From Paenibacillus sp. FSL W8-0426 (GTDB taxonomy: Bacteria > Bacillota > Bacilli > Paenibacillales > Paenibacillaceae): a stretch of DNA of 64,000 bases. Each line of letters begins with the position of its first letter. Within the stretch, counting starts at the first letter, position 1. A program made the translations under genes and the position numbers. The stretch lies in the NCBI RefSeq assembly GCF_037969725.1, contig NZ_CP150203.1:4914001-4978000 (forward strand), read 5' to 3'. The notes under the pieces were generated by a model. That model worked only from the letters and a program-made list of their open reading frames with translations. It did no database searches and was not told where the DNA came from. Below, in pieces: positions 56,157 through 64,000 of the stretch.

Positions 56157-58705
56157 AGTGGATGTTAGCCCGTCTGGCTTGGCGTTTCTTGATTGCACGT
56201 AAAATAAGAGCCTTCTTTGCCATAATGGGAATAAGCCTGGGAGTTCTTCTTCTTGTATCGTCTCAGACGATGATGAGCACTTTGCAGCATTCCACTGAAG
56301 TTTCAGCGCGGGAGAGGTTCGGTGATTTTGATCTGATAGCAGGATATAACGAAGGGCAAAGGCTGCTTTCTTCCAAAGATATAACATGGATTAACAACCT
56401 CGAAGGGGTGCAGGAGACCACTCCGATCTTGCTGCCCTACACAGCAGGACACATGCCCGAAAATGTTGCTGTTCAACCCTTTTATTACAGCTTCAAAGCA
56501 GACCGTCTGGCCGCTGAGCATGAACTGCTTTCTCTGCAAACGGGATCATTTCCTGAAGATGCGCAAGTACTGATTTCCTCCAAATATGCCAAGGAGGCGG
56601 GGCTGGGGATCGGTTCGACCTTGACATTGCCTTTCCCGCCCGCCGAAGATCAGACCGTAACGGTCTCGGGAATTCTAAAAGAAAGCGAAAGCTTGTCCCG
56701 TCTTTTTATTTTCAATTATGATTGGATCAGCAAGCTGACAGATCATACCGGACAGGCTAGTGCGCTGATCCTGAAGCTGGATAACGGGAATGTAAAGAGT
56801 GAGGTCATCGAGCAATTGAATGACCATTTCGACGGACTTACTATTGATCGCCGCAGCGCAAAGGAAGAGGAACAAAAAAATTTGGGTGGGCTTCGGCCGC
56901 TAGTAACCGGACTGTCCGTTATTGTTCTGCTTGGGAGTATTTTGATCGTCATTAGTACTTTGCAAATGTCCGTCCAAGAGAGACAGAAGGAACTGGCGGT
57001 TCTCCGGCTTTTGGGAGGCACACGGAGACAATTGTTCGAGATGGTCATTTGGGAAGCCTTGTGGATCAGTATTCTGTCCTCATTCATAGGATCCGCGGGG
57101 GGGATTATGCTGTGTTATGCTACTTCTGGGTTGCTTGAAAAATGGATGGGATATCGTGTGGATTCAGTTGTGGTATCCTATCCGGTGATTGCCGCTGTCA
57201 TGCTCGGAAGTATTCTCGTTACACTGTTTGCTTCCTTCATCCCGGCTTATTCCTCCAGCAGAATGTCTCCACTTGCTGCCCACCGTCAACAGCCGGCACG
57301 TCTTACACAGCACTCTTTGTGGAAGCATATCGTCGTGTATTCCCTATTTGTTGGACTTATTGCACTTTCCATTCTGATCCCTGGGGGCAAGGAAACGTCC
57401 AAAACCGCGGTCATTATCGTCGGTGTACTGTTTGTTCTCCTATGTTTTTTGTGCATTTCCTTCCTGCTTAAGCCATTAATCAAAGGGATTGCACTGTGCC
57501 TGAAGCCTTTATATGCCATGGAAGGGACCATCGCTGGCAGAAATGCACTTAGCCGCATCGGACGAAGCAAACAAATCACCCGGGTAATCATGCTCTCCGT
57601 TATTGTCGGATTCGTAGGGTTCAGCGTTCTTGATAGCATAGTGAAGGAAACAGAAAAAAATATGGCCAATCAATTCCCCCTGGATTATATTATCCAGTCT
57701 GCCGAAGCTTCATATGAACCTGGATTCTCACCCGAACTGAGCAATCAGCTGAACCGCCTGAAAGGAATAGACAGTATTACAATAAGTTCAAGTCTCCTCG
57801 TAGATATCCCGGTTAATCAAATGTCACCGGATTGGAACGGTTCTGTGTTTAAAATTGATAACAAGGATCACGTGTTGGCAAGCCTGCAATCGATGGATTT
57901 GATCAAAGCTCAGCAGTTTTCTTCTTATCAGGTCGTTGAGGGTAAGATTCAGGATCTGCAAAAGAACCAGATTGTAGTCACGAAGGATTTCTGTCGTTAC
58001 TTCGGGTACTCTATTGGGGATACACTGGAACTAAAGATGGATGAAGTCAGCGAGGCAGCTGGCGCTGCTCCCTTACAGATGAATATTGTGGGTGTTATCG
58101 ATCAAAATCCATTGTTTCCGGGAGACGAAATGACCATGTATACTTCCGTTGACGCCGTTAACAGCTACCGGGAAGCCAAGGTGGAACAAATTCTGTTCAA
58201 TATCACGGACAAGAATCAGCAGGAAGCCATAAAAGCACAGGTTCAGTCCCTACTTGAACAGCCCGAATATCAAAATACTGTATTTTATGACCGCATGGCG
58301 GAACTGGAGACGTTCTATCAGCAATACAAACAGCGTACGGCTTTTTTAACGGCCTCCATACTGCTTTTGACGCTTATTATCCTTGCCGGACTAATGAACA
58401 TTATGTCCAGCAATCTAAGAGAAAGTCAAAAAGAGTTTGCCACGATGCGCTCCATCGGAAGCAAACCCTGGCAGGTCATCCGTTTAGCCTGGTTCGAAGG
58501 AATAATGATAGCGGTATCCGGGACTGTCATGGGACTCATTGCTGGCGTACTGTTACGTTATCAATTTTTGAGTGCTCTCGATGCCCAAAGCCCTGCTCCA
58601 TACGGAATGATATTCATCATCCTGGCGATCAGTCCCATTATAGGCATTGCCTCTGCTCTGCCATCAACGTACTGGTTGTCCAAAATCCAATACAATCGGG
58701 ATTAA
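56153..58705 (+). CDS. ABC transporter permease with two FtsX modules
   Basis: An 850-residue membrane protein partnered with the preceding ATPase. Each half has an N-terminal helix, a large outside (MacB-type periplasmic core-like) domain and a three-helix FtsX module: GLSVIVLLGSILIVISTLQM to LVTLFASFIPAYSSSR in the first half, TASILLLTLIILAGLMNIMS to ISPIIGIASALPSTYW in the second, with two extra helices between; about ten helices in all. This duplicated form differs from BceB-type permeases (about 650 residues, one large loop). Transport of a substrate or mechanical signalling across the membrane are both possible; no peptide substrate gene is nearby. Confidence 0.92.
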   Translation: MKWMLARLAWRFLIARKIRAFFAIMGISLGVLLLVSSQTMMSTLQHSTEVSARERFGDFDLIAGYNEGQRLLSSKDITWINNLEGVQETTPILLPYTAGHMPENVAVQPFYYSFKADRLAAEHELLSLQTGSFPEDAQVLISSKYAKEAGLGIGSTLTLPFPPAEDQTVTVSGILKESESLSRLFIFNYDWISKLTDHTGQASALILKLDNGNVKSEVIEQLNDHFDGLTIDRRSAKEEEQKNLGGLRPLVTGLSVIVLLGSILIVISTLQMSVQERQKELAVLRLLGGTRRQLFEMVIWEALWISILSSFIGSAGGIMLCYATSGLLEKWMGYRVDSVVVSYPVIAAVMLGSILVTLFASFIPAYSSSRMSPLAAHRQQPARLTQHSLWKHIVVYSLFVGLIALSILIPGGKETSKTAVIIVGVLFVLLCFLCISFLLKPLIKGIALCLKPLYAMEGTIAGRNALSRIGRSKQITRVIMLSVIVGFVGFSVLDSIVKETEKNMANQFPLDYIIQSAEASYEPGFSPELSNQLNRLKGIDSITISSSLLVDIPVNQMSPDWNGSVFKIDNKDHVLASLQSMDLIKAQQFSSYQVVEGKIQDLQKNQIVVTKDFCRYFGYSIGDTLELKMDEVSEAAGAAPLQMNIVGVIDQNPLFPGDEMTMYTSVDAVNSYREAKVEQILFNITDKNQQEAIKAQVQSLLEQPEYQNTVFYDRMAELETFYQQYKQRTAFLTASILLLTLIILAGLMNIMSSNLRESQKEFATMRSIGSKPWQVIRLAWFEGIMIAVSGTVMGLIAGVLLRYQFLSALDAQSPAPYGMIFIILAISPIIGIASALPSTYWLSKIQYNRD

Positions 58706-58746
58706 AAAAAGAGCTGCCATTGCATAACATGCAGGCAGCTCTTTTA
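58704..58746. terminator. Bidirectional terminator between ABC permease and yqeM
   Basis: AAAAAAAGAGCTGCC, a 15-base loop, GGCAGCTCTTTT. The GAGCTGCC/GGCAGCTC stem has A and T runs on both sides, so it fits both convergent genes. Confidence 0.92.
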
Positions 58747-58752
58747 CTCACT

Positions 58753-59523
58753 TTATTTTACAGCAACGTAGAACAGGCGCTGCGCCTCCGGCCCGGCTTC
58801 ATCCCACTCAAAGTCTGCATAGACACCGACTTCCCTGAATCCTGCCTTAAGCAGCTCAAGCTTCATCCATTCCGGATCGTAGGCCCGCTGTACGTGCACT
58901 TCCTCGAAGCGCTGATACATGTCCTTGCCGGCTTCCTTCATGCGTGCAAAGATGCTCAAATGATGTTCGATTTCGCACCGCTCCCGGTCCATGTCGCATG
59001 TCCAGATATAGGACACGGCGCGTTCGTCCAATACAAAAGGCTGTTCGTCATCATATCGAATCAGGGTATTCGGATGATGCACGTCGAACATAAACGTGCC
59101 TTCCTCCTTCAGCATCGCGTACGTCCGCTGGAACGTGCGAACGACATCCTCTTTTTCGAGCAAATAATTGATGCAGTCGCAGAACGAAATGACCGAATCT
59201 ACCGGCTCGGGAACGCTCCAGTCCCGCATGTCCTGCTGCACCCACCGCACGCTGCCTCCACGGTACATGCGATGGCCCTGCGGCGTGGCATCCATTTTGT
59301 TTCTTGCCACGGACAGCATGTCCGCTGACAAATCGATCCCGATCACTTCAAAACCCGAATTGACCAAAGGAATCGTGATGGAGCCCGTCCCGCAGCCCAA
59401 CTCGACCACGCTTTTCGGCATGCCGTGCCGTTCCCAGGCCGTCCGCGCAAATCGGATCCAATCGGGATAGGGCATATCCTCCATTAATTCATCGTATACG
59501 TAGGCAAATCTACGGTAAGACAT
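58753..59523 (-). CDS. yqeM: Class I SAM-dependent methyltransferase YqeM
   Basis: A 256-residue methyltransferase with SAM-binding motif VVELGCGTGSITIPLVNSGF, acidic strand end VIGIDLSADML, and VISFCDCINYLL. Position after rsfS (with cvfB between) corresponds to yqeM of B. subtilis; the substrate is unknown. The ribosome site is weak: ATG 59523 after GGTGT, or GTG 59532 nine bases upstream. A hairpin between cvfB and this gene may reduce read-through from the yqe operon. In B. subtilis the next gene is comER; here a 9-kb insertion separates them. Confidence 0.88.
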   Translation of the reverse strand: MSYRRFAYVYDELMEDMPYPDWIRFARTAWERHGMPKSVVELGCGTGSITIPLVNSGFEVIGIDLSADMLSVARNKMDATPQGHRMYRGGSVRWVQQDMRDWSVPEPVDSVISFCDCINYLLEKEDVVRTFQRTYAMLKEEGTFMFDVHHPNTLIRYDDEQPFVLDERAVSYIWTCDMDRERCEIEHHLSIFARMKEAGKDMYQRFEEVHVQRAYDPEWMKLELLKAGFREVGVYADFEWDEAGPEAQRLFYVAVK

Positions 59524-59562
59524 GTCAGACACCGCACTTTCGAATTCAATTTAAAGCTTTTC

Positions 59563-59608
59563 CAAAAAGAAAGCAGGGCATCCGGCTTTCGTCCAGTTTA
59601 CCCTGCCA
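59563..59608 (-). terminator. Terminator-like hairpin after cvfB
   Basis: Minus strand GGCAGGG pairs with GCCCTGC around a long loop, then TTTCTTTTT. It lies about 130 bases after cvfB and about 40 bases before yqeM. Confidence 0.6.
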
Positions 59609-59735
59609 TCTTTATTCGGCATTCAGCTTTATTCCGAGAGGTGGCCAGCCGTCGGATCGAGCCAGACCCAAGCCCGTAGGGTGCTGATCTGCATATATCC
59701 TGTCGCAAGCCCGTCAAGGAATGGAAGCGAAGCGC

Positions 59736-60641
59736 CTATTTAGGTTGATCGTCGTCCGCAGGAACCGCGTCCGCGAGATATGTCCAGCTTTCTTTTTGCT
59801 TCACGAGCCCTTCTTTCATCAGTTTGCCAAGGCCCCTCTTAAACGCGGATTTGCTGATGCCGAACCGTTTCTTGATGATGTCCGGCGGCGTGCTATCGGA
59901 ATAGGGCATGCCGCCTGTCGGACGTTCCTTGAGGAACGCAAGCAGCATGTCCGCGTCCTCATTGCGTCCAACTTCCTTGCGAGGCGACATCGCAAGATTT
60001 ACGCGTCCATCCTCGCGAACGAGCGTTACCCGGCATTTCACCTTTTCGCCAAGGCGCAGCATCCGGTTCCGTTCGGAAGAATGAATCATGCCGATGGCCC
60101 CGAAACCGAGCACTCCGCCTTCGACGAGCACGAATGTACCCATTTGCAGCGGCTTGTACACAAGGACGTCGACCCATTGATTCAGCCAGGTCGTCGGTAC
60201 ATGGAACGCCAGCGGAGCAAGCTCCCGTTCGCCAGCCAGCTTGGCCCGCAAACGCCCTTGCTTATCATGCTCCATGATCACGAACACTTCATCGCCAACC
60301 TGCGGGTGAAGCTCAGGCAGCTCGGGCAATTCGCGAATCGGGAGCAGCAGCTGCCGTCCAAGTCCCATCTCGAGGAAACAGCCTAAACGAGGATGAACAT
60401 CAGCCACGACGAGGCGGCCCATTTCCCCCAGCGTCAGCAGCGGCTTTTTCATCGTAGCCGCGAGACGGTCCTCGGTATCAAAAAACAGAAATACTTCCAA
60501 CGTTTCGCCAATCTTGATTTCTCTAGTCAGTTCCGTGTAATGGAGCAATACATCCTCCGTGCCTGTCGTCAGGAAGTAGCCGTACGGCGACACTTCGCGT
60601 GCAACGGGCAAAGAAACGATCGTACCCGCAATCAAACTCAT
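59736..60641 (-). CDS. cvfB: CvfB/YitL family S1-type RNA-binding protein
   Basis: A 301-residue protein matching CvfB (virulence regulator B of S. aureus; YitL in B. subtilis), which binds RNA through S1-like domains. Repeated OB-fold/S1 segments are visible (LTREIKIGETLEVFLFFDTE, LPELHPQVGDEVFVIMEHDK, IHSSERNRMLRLGEKVKCRV), followed by a C-terminal winged helix (DSTPPDIIKKRFGISKSAFK). Its ATG overlaps the rsfS stop as ATGA, so it is translationally coupled to the yqe ribosome operon. B. subtilis keeps its homologue elsewhere. Confidence 0.9.
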   Translation of the reverse strand: MSLIAGTIVSLPVAREVSPYGYFLTTGTEDVLLHYTELTREIKIGETLEVFLFFDTEDRLAATMKKPLLTLGEMGRLVVADVHPRLGCFLEMGLGRQLLLPIRELPELPELHPQVGDEVFVIMEHDKQGRLRAKLAGERELAPLAFHVPTTWLNQWVDVLVYKPLQMGTFVLVEGGVLGFGAIGMIHSSERNRMLRLGEKVKCRVTLVREDGRVNLAMSPRKEVGRNEDADMLLAFLKERPTGGMPYSDSTPPDIIKKRFGISKSAFKRGLGKLMKEGLVKQKESWTYLADAVPADDDQPK

Positions 60642-60985
60642 ACCGTCTCCACCACTTTGGCGTCAGACCACAGACGCTCGATGTTGTAGTATTCGCGTTC
60701 ATCCCGATGGAATACGTGAACGACCACGTCTCCAAGGTCCATCAGTACCCAACGCGCCGAATCCATGCCTTCGATGCCGCGGATATTGACGCCGGCAGCG
60801 TGTGCCTGTTTGCGAATTTCCGTGGCGATCGACTGCACCTGCGTATCGGAATTCCCGTGACAGATCACGAAGTAATCCGCTACAAGGGAAATGCCTTTCA
60901 GATCCAAGGCAACGATGTTGGACGCTTTTTTATCGTCGGCGGCAGTAACCGCCATATTCATAAGTTCTTTCGATGATATTGTCAT
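60638..60985 (-). CDS. rsfS: Ribosome silencing factor RsfS
   Basis: RsfS binds L14 on the large subunit and blocks subunit joining under starvation. The 115-residue protein shows the family pattern: NIVALDLKGISLVADYFVIC, HGNSDTQVQSIATEI, and GMDSARWVLMDLGDVVVHVF. Start and stop overlap yqeK and cvfB by four bases each, so three genes are tightly coupled. Confidence 0.96.
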   Translation of the reverse strand: MTISSKELMNMAVTAADDKKASNIVALDLKGISLVADYFVICHGNSDTQVQSIATEIRKQAHAAGVNIRGIEGMDSARWVLMDLGDVVVHVFHRDEREYYNIERLWSDAKVVETV

Positions 60986-61569
60986 GAACCAACCTCCATG
61001 TTCGATAGTTGTAAAATCAAATCATTCCGGGCCAACATCGTCAGCGGATAAATGACGCGCCGCTGGGAAATCAGCAGGCTGATCGTCGAATCAAAACCGG
61101 CAATGAGCCCCGCCTCCAGGCTTTTCTCGGCCTGTTCGCGGATCAGATCCACGCCGGGAAAATCCCTGCCCGGTTCAATATAGTCGGCAAGACATACCAC
61201 TTTATCAAGCAGGCTCATCCCCACTCTCCCTGAGGTATGCCACTGAATGGCATTAAGGATTTCGGGGTCGTCAATGCCGTAATCGCGCCGGGCAACGAAT
61301 GCGCCGACCTCGGAGTGCCACAATTGTTTGTCATGCCGCAGCAGTTCCTCGTTCAATCCGTTATTGCGAATGACGGCCTCCATCTCCGAGACGGGCCAAT
61401 ATTTGGCCACATCGTGCAGAATCGCCGCCAAGTCGGCTTTTACCGGATCAGCGCCATACTTTTCGGCAAGGCGCACGGCCGAATCCATGACGCCTTGCGT
61501 ATGCTTCCATCGCTTTTCGGGCATCTGTCCGGAAACGGCGCGGATTAATTCATCACGGCTTAGCTCCAT
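60982..61569 (-). CDS. yqeK: HD-domain symmetrical Ap4A hydrolase YqeK
   Basis: YqeK-type proteins hydrolyse diadenosine tetraphosphate to two ADP. The 195-residue protein has HTQGVMDSAVRLAEKYGADP, the HD pair in AILHDVAKYWP, and HSEVGAFVARRDYGI, NAIQWHTSGR as further metal ligands. AAGGAGC precedes the ATG. It overlaps nadD by 17 bases and rsfS by four, a fixed neighbourhood in Bacilli. Confidence 0.95.
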   Translation of the reverse strand: MELSRDELIRAVSGQMPEKRWKHTQGVMDSAVRLAEKYGADPVKADLAAILHDVAKYWPVSEMEAVIRNNGLNEELLRHDKQLWHSEVGAFVARRDYGIDDPEILNAIQWHTSGRVGMSLLDKVVCLADYIEPGRDFPGVDLIREQAEKSLEAGLIAGFDSTISLLISQRRVIYPLTMLARNDLILQLSNMEVGS

Positions 61570-62152
61570 ATAAACCGCTCCTTACAATGTATTCGTAAAC
61601 CGAATCGGGAACCATGAAGCGGACGGAATGGCCGCTTGCCAATCGTCTGCGTATGGCTGTCGAGGAGATGTCCACCAGCGGCATCTCGGCCAGCAGCACT
61701 CGGCCTTGCAGCTCGTCAGGAAGATCATCCAGATGCAGCTGGAATCCGGGTCGCCCTACGCCGATGAAAGTAAGACGGGCTGCCAGCTCTTCGATCTGTT
61801 CCCATTTGGGCAAATAGTTCACCATGTCCGCTCCGATAATGAAATAAAAATCATGCTCCGGGTAGCGTCTCCAGAGCTCTCGCATCGTATCGATCGTATA
61901 CGAGACACCGCCCAGCTCCATTTCGATATCCAGCACTTCGTACTGCTGCACATCCTTCACGGCAGCCGTCGTCATGTCCAGTCGCTGCCGGCCCGAAGCT
62001 CCAGCCCCGCGTTTGTGCGGCGGCACATGCGATGGCATGAACCAGACTTCGTCGAGCGCATGCGAATCCCGGGCCGCCTCGGCCGCGAGCAGATGCCCCA
62101 TATGGATCGGGTCGAACGTTCCACCCATGATGCCGATCTTCACCCGCTTCAC
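61553..62152 (-). CDS. nadD: Nicotinate-nucleotide adenylyltransferase NadD
   Basis: NadD makes nicotinate adenine dinucleotide from nicotinate mononucleotide and ATP in NAD synthesis. The 199-residue protein has GGTFDPIHMGHLLAAE (GxFDPxHxGH motif), VPPHKRGAGASGRQR, and VDISSTAIRRRLASG (SSTxIR motif). The start codon is GTG, four bases after the yhbY stop, with a weak ribosome site (TTAGGCG), so translation may depend on yhbY. It overlaps yqeK by 17 bases. Confidence 0.96.
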   Translation of the reverse strand: MKRVKIGIMGGTFDPIHMGHLLAAEAARDSHALDEVWFMPSHVPPHKRGAGASGRQRLDMTTAAVKDVQQYEVLDIEMELGGVSYTIDTMRELWRRYPEHDFYFIIGADMVNYLPKWEQIEELAARLTFIGVGRPGFQLHLDDLPDELQGRVLLAEMPLVDISSTAIRRRLASGHSVRFMVPDSVYEYIVRSGLYGAKP

Positions 62153-62155
62153 CGC

Positions 62156-62446
62156 CTAAGGGAGTTCAATTTGCTTGTTGTCGCGCGATTCCTTGTACAG
62201 AACGATCGTGCTGCCGATCACCTGAACGAGTTCGCTGCCCGTCTCGCGCGCCAGCTCTGCGGCGATTTCGTTTTTGTCGTCCAGGCAGTTGTTGAGCACC
62301 TGCACTTTCATCAATTCACGTTTCTCGATCGCTTCCTCGATGTGACGGAACAAATGCTCGTTGGTTCCTCCTTTGCCGATTTGGAATACAGGGGTCAAAT
62401 GATGTGCTTGCGAGCGCAAAAAGCGCTTTTGTTTTCCGGTTAACAT
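62156..62446 (-). CDS. yhbY: YhbY family RNA-binding protein
   Basis: A 96-residue CRM/KH-like RNA-binding protein associated with ribosome assembly. MLTGKQKRFLRSQAHHLTPV, then the GxxG loop in FQIGKGGTNEHLFRHIEEAI, VLNNCLDDKNEIA and VQVIGSTIVLYKESRDNKQI. AAGGATT lies before the ATG. It corresponds to yqeI/yhbY between aroE and nadD. Confidence 0.95.
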   Translation of the reverse strand: MLTGKQKRFLRSQAHHLTPVFQIGKGGTNEHLFRHIEEAIEKRELMKVQVLNNCLDDKNEIAAELARETGSELVQVIGSTIVLYKESRDNKQIELP

Positions 62447-62533
62447 AAATCCTTCATAACTCCTTATGCGAGCAGGTCACGGAAAAAACAAAAATAACCT
62501 CGTTCAATGTCATTTCCGAACCTGAGCGTTCAA

Positions 62534-63412
62534 TTATATTTTTAACAGGTTAAAACTGTTCAATACCGCGCGCCGCATCGTTTCTACCGGCGCAGGTACG
62601 CCGAGCCAGTGCTCGAAAGCCACCGCTCCTTGATACACAAACATGCCCAAGCCGCCGTGCACGATGCAGCCGCGCTTCTTCGCTTCCTGCAGCAGGCGGG
62701 TTTCCAGCGGGTTATAGATCAGGTCGCTTACGGCCGCCCCCTCCCGAATAAATGCAGGATCTACGGGAACATCGTCCACATAGGGATGCATGCCCGCGGA
62801 CGTTGTGTTGATGACGATATCCGCTTCGGCCAATATCGATTCGGCTTGTTCCATGCCGCTGCCCACGATTTGTCCGAGACCATGGCTGCTCAGATCCGCA
62901 GCCAATGCAACAGCCCGGGCCGCAGTGCGGTTCAAAATGCTGATCCGTTCGGGCATTTCGAGTGCCAAAGCGTAAATGACGCCCCTGGCCGCTCCTCCGG
63001 CACCAAGAACGGCGATGTTCTTGCCTTTGAGATCAGGCACAGCTTCTTCCTTAAGGGACCGGACATATCCGATCCCGTCCGTGTTGTAGCCCGTCAGCCT
63101 GCCGTTTCTATTGACGATGGTGTTCACGGCCCCGATGAGCCGCGCGCTCTCGTCGATATGGTCGAGATACTGCATAACCTGTTCCTTGTGCGGAATGGTG
63201 ACGTTAACGCCAAGATAACCAAGGGCAGCAATGCCTCGAACAGCCGCCTCCAGCTGCCCTGGCAGTACATGCAGCGGCATGTACATGCCGCTCACGCCTG
63301 CCGCCTGCAGGGCCGCATTATGCATGGCCGGGGATTTGGAGTGCGCGATAGGATCGCCCATTACCCCAAGCAGGACAGGAAGCGCAGCATGCTCTTTCTT
63401 CGATTCCGTCAT
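62534..63412 (-). CDS. aroE: Shikimate dehydrogenase
   Basis: AroE reduces 3-dehydroshikimate to shikimate with NADPH in aromatic amino acid synthesis. The 292-residue protein has GDPIAHSKSPAMHNAAL (substrate site), NVTIPHKEQVM with the catalytic Lys, GAVNTIV, and the NADP fold VLGAGGAARGVIYAL. GGAGG precedes the ATG. It lies after yqeH and before yhbY as in B. subtilis. Confidence 0.96.
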   Translation of the reverse strand: MTESKKEHAALPVLLGVMGDPIAHSKSPAMHNAALQAAGVSGMYMPLHVLPGQLEAAVRGIAALGYLGVNVTIPHKEQVMQYLDHIDESARLIGAVNTIVNRNGRLTGYNTDGIGYVRSLKEEAVPDLKGKNIAVLGAGGAARGVIYALALEMPERISILNRTAARAVALAADLSSHGLGQIVGSGMEQAESILAEADIVINTTSAGMHPYVDDVPVDPAFIREGAAVSDLIYNPLETRLLQEAKKRGCIVHGGLGMFVYQGAVAFEHWLGVPAPVETMRRAVLNSFNLLKI

Positions 63413-63457
63413 TCGATTCGCCTCCGATCGGCCGGGATGCTCGCCGCAACCGTCATT

Positions 63458-64000
63458 TTAAATCAAGGATGGGCGGAGAAGCACGCGGATGCCTTTTGGC
63501 GCATGCACCGCGACCAGTGCCCCGTTCTCTCCGTTCGCCTTGATCCAGCCCAGACCGGAAATAAAAATGTCGGACTGGCTGCCGCGTTTGATGCGGAACT
63601 CGTGCCGGGTCCATTCAGGCATGTCCGCCGCGTTCTCGCGCGTCGGCGGCGACAGCAGCTCCCCGGCATGGTCGCGGTACAATTCGTCTGCACGCTCCAG
63701 CTTCGTGCGGTGAATGCCTAATGCGTTGCTGATATAACACGTAAAGGATTGGCGGTCTCCCTCGATGAAATCGAAGCGAGCCATGCCGCCAAAGAACAAC
63801 GTCTGGCCTGCATTCAATTGGTATACCGCCGGTTTAAGCGGCTTTTCCGGCATGATCGCGCCCAGATCCTTGCGGGACACGATCTCGCTGAATCGCCATG
63901 GATACATGATTCCGGGCGTATCGATGATATGTTTGCCATCGTCCAGCGGAATGTTCACCATGTCCAGCGTCGTTCCCGGATAACGGGATGTGGTCAGTTC
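63458..64000 (-). CDS. yqeH: Ribosome biogenesis GTPase YqeH, 5' part cut by window edge
   Basis: YqeH is a circularly permuted GTPase for 30S assembly. The visible C-terminal 180 residues start ELTTSRYPGTTLDMVNIPLD (G2/switch region) and contain IDTPGIM (G3), then the YqeH C-terminal domain (LNAGQTLFFGGMARFDFIEG, FISGLGWIKANGENGALVAV). The zinc finger and the G4, G5 and G1 motifs, which precede in this permuted family, lie beyond the right edge. An internal ATG at 63961 is not the start, because the frame continues upstream through conserved sequence. Confidence 0.95.
   Translation of the reverse strand, partial: ELTTSRYPGTTLDMVNIPLDDGKHIIDTPGIMYPWRFSEIVSRKDLGAIMPEKPLKPAVYQLNAGQTLFFGGMARFDFIEGDRQSFTCYISNALGIHRTKLERADELYRDHAGELLSPPTRENAADMPEWTRHEFRIKRGSQSDIFISGLGWIKANGENGALVAVHAPKGIRVLLRPSLI

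Overview
The window looks like a chromosomal segment of an endospore-forming member of the Bacillales, most likely Paenibacillus or a close relative. The evidence is spore genes (gpr, spoIIP, yqxA), a CIRCE-controlled hrcA-grpE-dnaK-dnaJ operon, a leucine T-box, the com late-competence genes, AddAB rather than RecBCD, and stalk-domain (copper amine oxidase N-terminal-like) secreted proteins. Most genes lie on the minus strand. No rRNA, tRNA, intact transposase, prophage or CRISPR array was seen.

Layout, left to right. 1-12,000: recombination and repair operon addB-addA-sbcD-sbcC, with sbcC cut by the left edge. 12,000-20,600: an RlmI/YwbD-type rRNA methyltransferase, a Na/Pi cotransporter, a NUDIX hydrolase, then prmA, an M50 protease, rsmE and mtaB, and a three-gene cassette of small stress-protein-like genes including a 59-codon YfhD family gene. 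20,600-25,600: heat-shock operon. 25,600-33,500: a GNAT acetyltransferase, hemW, three hairpin repeats, lepA, yqxA, spoIIP, gpr and rpsT. 33,579-34,595: holA. 34,850-43,850: accessory zone with an ECF sigma/anti-sigma pair, two secreted stalk-domain proteins, an orphan DeoR regulator, an AraC-VOC pair, a small lipoprotein and gene-free stretches. 43,950-49,200: comEC, comEB, comEA and divergent comER. 49,160-58,750: leuS with its T-box, a small-molecule kinase, and a two-component system divergent from an ABC transporter. 58,750-64,000: the yqeH-aroE-yhbY-nadD-yqeK-rsfS-cvfB-yqeM ribosome/metabolism cluster, with yqeH cut by the right edge.

The backbone order (yqeH, aroE, yhbY, nadD, yqeK, rsfS, yqeM, comER, comEA-EB-EC, holA, rpsT, gpr, spoIIP, yqxA, lepA, hemW, hrcA-grpE-dnaK-dnaJ, prmA, rsmE, mtaB) matches the arrangement known in Bacillus subtilis. 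Genes that break it are therefore insertions relative to that order: leuS/kinase/TCS-ABC between yqeM and comER, the 9-kb accessory zone between comEC and holA, the GNAT gene, the YfhD cassette, and the M50 protease.

The most unusual signals are three tandem hairpins between lepA and hemW, two with their own extra complementary arms; a strong terminator only about 33 nt before comEC; a direct-repeat operator candidate in front of a DeoR regulator with an altered effector loop; long low-complexity insertions in AddA and ComEC; and an alanine- and GC-saturated coil in SbcC. No clearly new multi-gene system could be proven from sequence alone.
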